Of a DNA stretch of 7,454 nucleotides, positions 6,076-7,454 are shown piece by piece. The notes beneath the pieces are model-generated. The model saw nothing but the letters and a program-made list of their open reading frames with translations, did not search any database and was not told where the DNA came from. How positions within the stretch are numbered: position 1 is the stretch's first letter; each line of letters begins with the position of its first letter. A program made the translations under genes and the position numbers. The stretch comes from Gammaproteobacteria bacterium (GTDB lineage Bacteria; Pseudomonadota; Gammaproteobacteria; DAOWEP01), in the NCBI GenBank assembly GCA_030638455.1, contig DAOWEP010000075.1:1-7454 (forward strand). Reading direction: 5' to 3'.

Positions 6076-6095
6076 ATACCGGCGAAGGCCGGTAT
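6076..6095. repeat. Perfect palindromic hairpin inside MITE copy 2
   Basis: The arms ATACCGGC and GCCGGTAT close around GAAG. It is the inverted counterpart of 951-970. Confidence 0.9.
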
Positions 6096-6135
6096 CCAGT
6101 AAGCAACTGATTAAACAATGCATTAAAAATCCTGG

Positions 6136-6155
6136 ATTCCGGCATCCGCCGGAAT
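6136..6155. repeat. Second perfect palindromic hairpin inside MITE copy 2
   Basis: The arms ATTCCGGC and GCCGGAAT close around ATCC. It is the inverted counterpart of 891-910. Confidence 0.9.
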
Positions 6156-6187
6156 GACGCATTTGTGGGACAGTAGTGGCTCTGGCC

Positions 6188-6213
6188 CCTTACTTTACTT
6201 CCTTACTTTCTTA
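6188..6213. repeat. Short tandem repeat upstream of the sigma-54 promoter
   Basis: CCTTACTTTACTT and CCTTACTTTCTTA lie back to back (11 of 13 identical), about 90-115 bases upstream of the sigma-54 -24 box. That is the usual distance for enhancer-binding-protein sites, but the sequence is low-complexity pyrimidine-rich and may have no function. The rest of 6214-6303 is AT-rich with no gene visible. Confidence 0.3.
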
Positions 6214-6303
6214 CCTGGTATGCTATTTATACGATAAATTTACCTTAATTATTTTACTGATATCCTTAACCAATCCTTTGCCATAGTGTTTTATAAGGAC
6301 AAT

Positions 6304-6319
6304 TGGCATATTTATTGCA
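6304..6319 (+). promoter_or_regulatory. Sigma-54 (RpoN) promoter of the SPOR-domain gene
   Basis: TGGCAT-N5-TTGCA matches the -24/-12 consensus TGGCAC-N5-TTGCW at all fixed positions except the last base of the -24 box, with the invariant GG and GC pairs exactly 12 bases apart. Transcription would begin near 6330, leaving a leader of about 80 bases before ATG 6411. Activation would need an AAA+ enhancer-binding protein, which is not encoded here. Confidence 0.75.
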
Positions 6320-6410
6320 TTTATAAAATCAGTGTCATTAATTTGACCAGATTATCTTGAAAACAAAACATATCAAGGTATCTCGAAAAACAAAATGGGG
6401 GATTGTTACT

Positions 6411-7145
6411 ATGGAATATCTGTATAACAAGCAAGTCTTATATATTGCAGCTGGCCTGATAGTCAGCTCAATTATATTATTTATCGCCGGGTTTTACTCT
6501 GGAAGTTTGATGACTACGCAGATTTATCATACGGTTGAACAGGATAGCCAGGTTGCCGAAGCGGAAGTTGACGCCGACTTTCCTAACGAGCTGACCGCAA
6601 GTGAGCCAACCGGCGCAGGTCTTGAAACAATTATCAAATCAGCAAGTGCGGCTGAAGTTCAAACAAACACGGCGTCACTTGAAAATGATCATATCAATAC
6701 AGCAATAGTAAAAGAAAATGTTGCTAATAATATGGTAAAACAGAACAAACCTGAAAAAGAAACGCCTAAACAGCCGGATAATGTTCATACACAATCAACG
6801 CCAACTGACAAAGCTAACAAGAGTACTGATTTGTATGCACTTCAGGTGGGTAGTTTTTTGATGGAAGGTAATGCTTTGAGCTTGTCGCATGCACTAACTG
6901 TTAAAGGTTATAACCCACGCATCATATTGACCATACTATACCCGAACAACAAACCAGATAAACAGTACAAGGTTCTGATTGGGCTTTTCCCTAACCAGGA
7001 ATTGGCCATTGAAGAGGCTTATCGTTATACAATCAAGGAAAGGACACCGGTCTATGTGGTTCCAAGCCCGGTTTGGCGGGTAAATAATGATAAAATGGAA
7101 ATAGCCAGAAAAGGCGTTTATATAGATCACCACAATTTACAATAG
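6411..7145 (+). CDS. Membrane-anchored SPOR-domain protein
   Basis: A 244-aa bitopic protein with a short cytoplasmic N-terminus (MEYLYNKQ), one membrane helix (about residues 9-29), a long low-complexity periplasmic linker rich in Glu, Thr, Asn and Lys (about 40-138), and a C-terminal SPOR domain (about 141-217). The domain begins LYALQVGSFLMEGNALSLSHAL, contains KQYKVLIGLFPNQELAIEEA and ends at TPVYVVP. SPOR domains bind denuded glycan strands of septal peptidoglycan, so a role in division or cell-wall remodelling is likely; the cellular partner is unknown. ATG 6411 is chosen because GGGGGA (6397-6402) lies 8 bases upstream and the protein then starts right before its membrane helix. The in-frame TTG at 6357 would add 18 basic residues without a clear ribosome site. 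It has its own sigma-54 promoter and is separated from the M48 operon by the MITE, so it is an independent unit. No division gene is adjacent. Confidence 0.88.
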   Translation: MEYLYNKQVLYIAAGLIVSSIILFIAGFYSGSLMTTQIYHTVEQDSQVAEAEVDADFPNELTASEPTGAGLETIIKSASAAEVQTNTASLENDHINTAIVKENVANNMVKQNKPEKETPKQPDNVHTQSTPTDKANKSTDLYALQVGSFLMEGNALSLSHALTVKGYNPRIILTILYPNNKPDKQYKVLIGLFPNQELAIEEAYRYTIKERTPVYVVPSPVWRVNNDKMEIARKGVYIDHHNLQ

Positions 7146-7264
7146 CATTAACAGCTATAAAATCCATCCATCAATCTGGATCAGGCTTTTTACACCCTGC
7201 GCGTAAATACCTATCTGATCAGGATCCTTTGCCAATTCAGGGGCAACTCCTTTTTTGCGTACAC

Positions 7265-7389
7265 GAGATAAAAATTAATACATCACAACACCCGGCACAG
7301 GGTGTTAGTGACATTACGCCCCGCCACAGGAATTTGAGCAATGGATTGAAGAGAAAGAGATAGAGAACGAGAAAGAAGAAGAGACATAA
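7265..7389 (+). pseudogene. Relic of a second M48 peptidase C-terminus (frameshifted)
   Basis: The sequence encodes EIKINTSQHPAQGVSDITP in one frame (7265-7321). After loss of one base near 7322-7323 it continues as PQEFEQWIEEKEIENEKEEE to a TAA at 7387-7389. The intact peptidase at 5077-5937 ends EIKIHTEKHPAHDVTDITP, then LPQEFEKWVEEKEEEK. About 24 of 33 aligned residues agree, so this is a diverged paralogue rather than a recent copy. The catalytic part is missing: 7146-7264 shows no clear similarity to the peptidase. Without the frameshift correction the frame stops near 7361. The old stop codon overlaps the next start codon (TAATG), suggesting the lost peptidase was once translationally coupled to the downstream gene. 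Confidence 0.8.
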
Positions 7390-7454
7390 TGTCATATTCA
7401 GTCATCGCTATCTGGGTTTCCACATTTCTGTTTGCTATTCAGCACAGCGTGTTA
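7389..7454 (+). CDS. Start of a membrane protein, possibly methyltransferase/NnrU-like (3' truncated by window)
   Basis: Only the first 22 residues are present (MSYSVIAIWVSTFLFAIQHS, then VL), forming a hydrophobic helix. The string LFAIQHSVL resembles the LFALQHSVMA motif near the N-terminus of NnrU and MddA-type integral-membrane methyltransferases of the isoprenylcysteine methyltransferase superfamily. That resemblance is from memory and over very few residues. The ATG overlaps the TAA of the M48 relic (TAATG), and purine-rich GAAAGAAGAAGAG lies just upstream and could serve as a ribosome site. The identity of the gene needs the sequence beyond the window. Confidence 0.55.
   Translation, partial: MSYSVIAIWVSTFLFAIQHSVL

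Larger units (their letters stand above)
5965..6179 (-). mobile_element. MITE-like element, copy 2 (complete, about 215 bp)
   Basis: The element is bounded by 18-bp imperfect terminal inverted repeats (5965-5982 and 6162-6179; CCACTGCTGTCCCACATA against CCACTACTGTCCCACAAA, 16 of 18). It is flanked by a 7-bp direct repeat CTCTGGC (5958-5964 and 6180-6186) that looks like a target-site duplication. Its right 140 bases (6040-6179) are the reverse complement of copy 1 at 867-1006. It has the same two perfect hairpins at 6076-6095 and 6136-6155, no coding capacity beyond short spurious frames, and sits just after the M48 peptidase stop. Lack of a transposase makes it non-autonomous; the family is not identified. 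The hairpins may also act as a transcript end for the operon. Confidence 0.8.

Noticed and set aside
6357..6410. TTG start for the SPOR protein giving 18 extra residues
   Set aside because: No clear ribosome site precedes it, whereas ATG 6411 has GGGGGA at good spacing and begins just before the membrane helix.
7229..7256. Possible intrinsic terminator after the SPOR gene (TTGCC/GGCAA stem then a run of six T)
   Set aside because: The stem is only 5 bp with an 8-base loop, and the T run lies 4 bases away, so stability is doubtful.

Overview
The window looks like a chromosomal stretch of a sulfur-oxidising gammaproteobacterium. The main reason is a sulfide:quinone oxidoreductase (SQR) that aligns closely, from memory, with the Acidithiobacillus type enzyme, including its three catalytic cysteines. 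Other supports are a CnoX/YbbN-type thioredoxin-TPR protein, YbjQ-family proteins, a near-consensus sigma-54 promoter and REP/MITE-like palindromic repeats. The taxonomic call is an inference. All recognisable genes lie on the + strand.

Layout. (1) 2-856: 3' part of a methyl-accepting chemotaxis protein, cut by the window edge. (2) 857-1178: a truncated copy of a palindromic MITE-like repeat, then a short relic of the 3' end of a glcG-like gene and a candidate promoter. (3) 1179-4035: thioredoxin-TPR protein, SQR and a secreted GlcG/HbpS-family protein, which together form a sulfide-related cluster. (4) 4036-4296: a relic of the thioredoxin gene's 3' end. (5) 4297-5937: a tight operon of a soluble YbjQ protein, a membrane-anchored YbjQ protein and a membrane-bound M48 metallopeptidase that appears to start at CTG. 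(6) 5938-6410: a full MITE-like element in the opposite orientation to the first copy, then a sigma-54 promoter. (7) 6411-7145: a membrane-anchored SPOR-domain protein. (8) 7146-7454: a frameshifted relic of a second M48 peptidase C-terminus, whose stop codon overlaps the start of a new membrane-protein gene that runs off the window.

How the genes may work together. SQR oxidises sulfide at the membrane and passes electrons to quinone. The thioredoxin-like protein and the periplasmic GlcG-like protein flank it and may serve redox or protein-protection roles under sulfide stress. The YbjQ-YbjQ-M48 operon looks like an envelope or protein quality-control unit, but its function is not known.

The most informative signal is genome archaeology. 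The order glcG-3'-end then trx appears twice, once as relic + intact trx and once as intact glcG + trx relic. An M48 relic lies further downstream. This suggests that the sulfide cluster was once tandemly duplicated, or recombined between paralogous loci, and later partly erased, with inverted MITE copies now bracketing the block. I see no CRISPR array, tRNA, rRNA or complete transposase gene.
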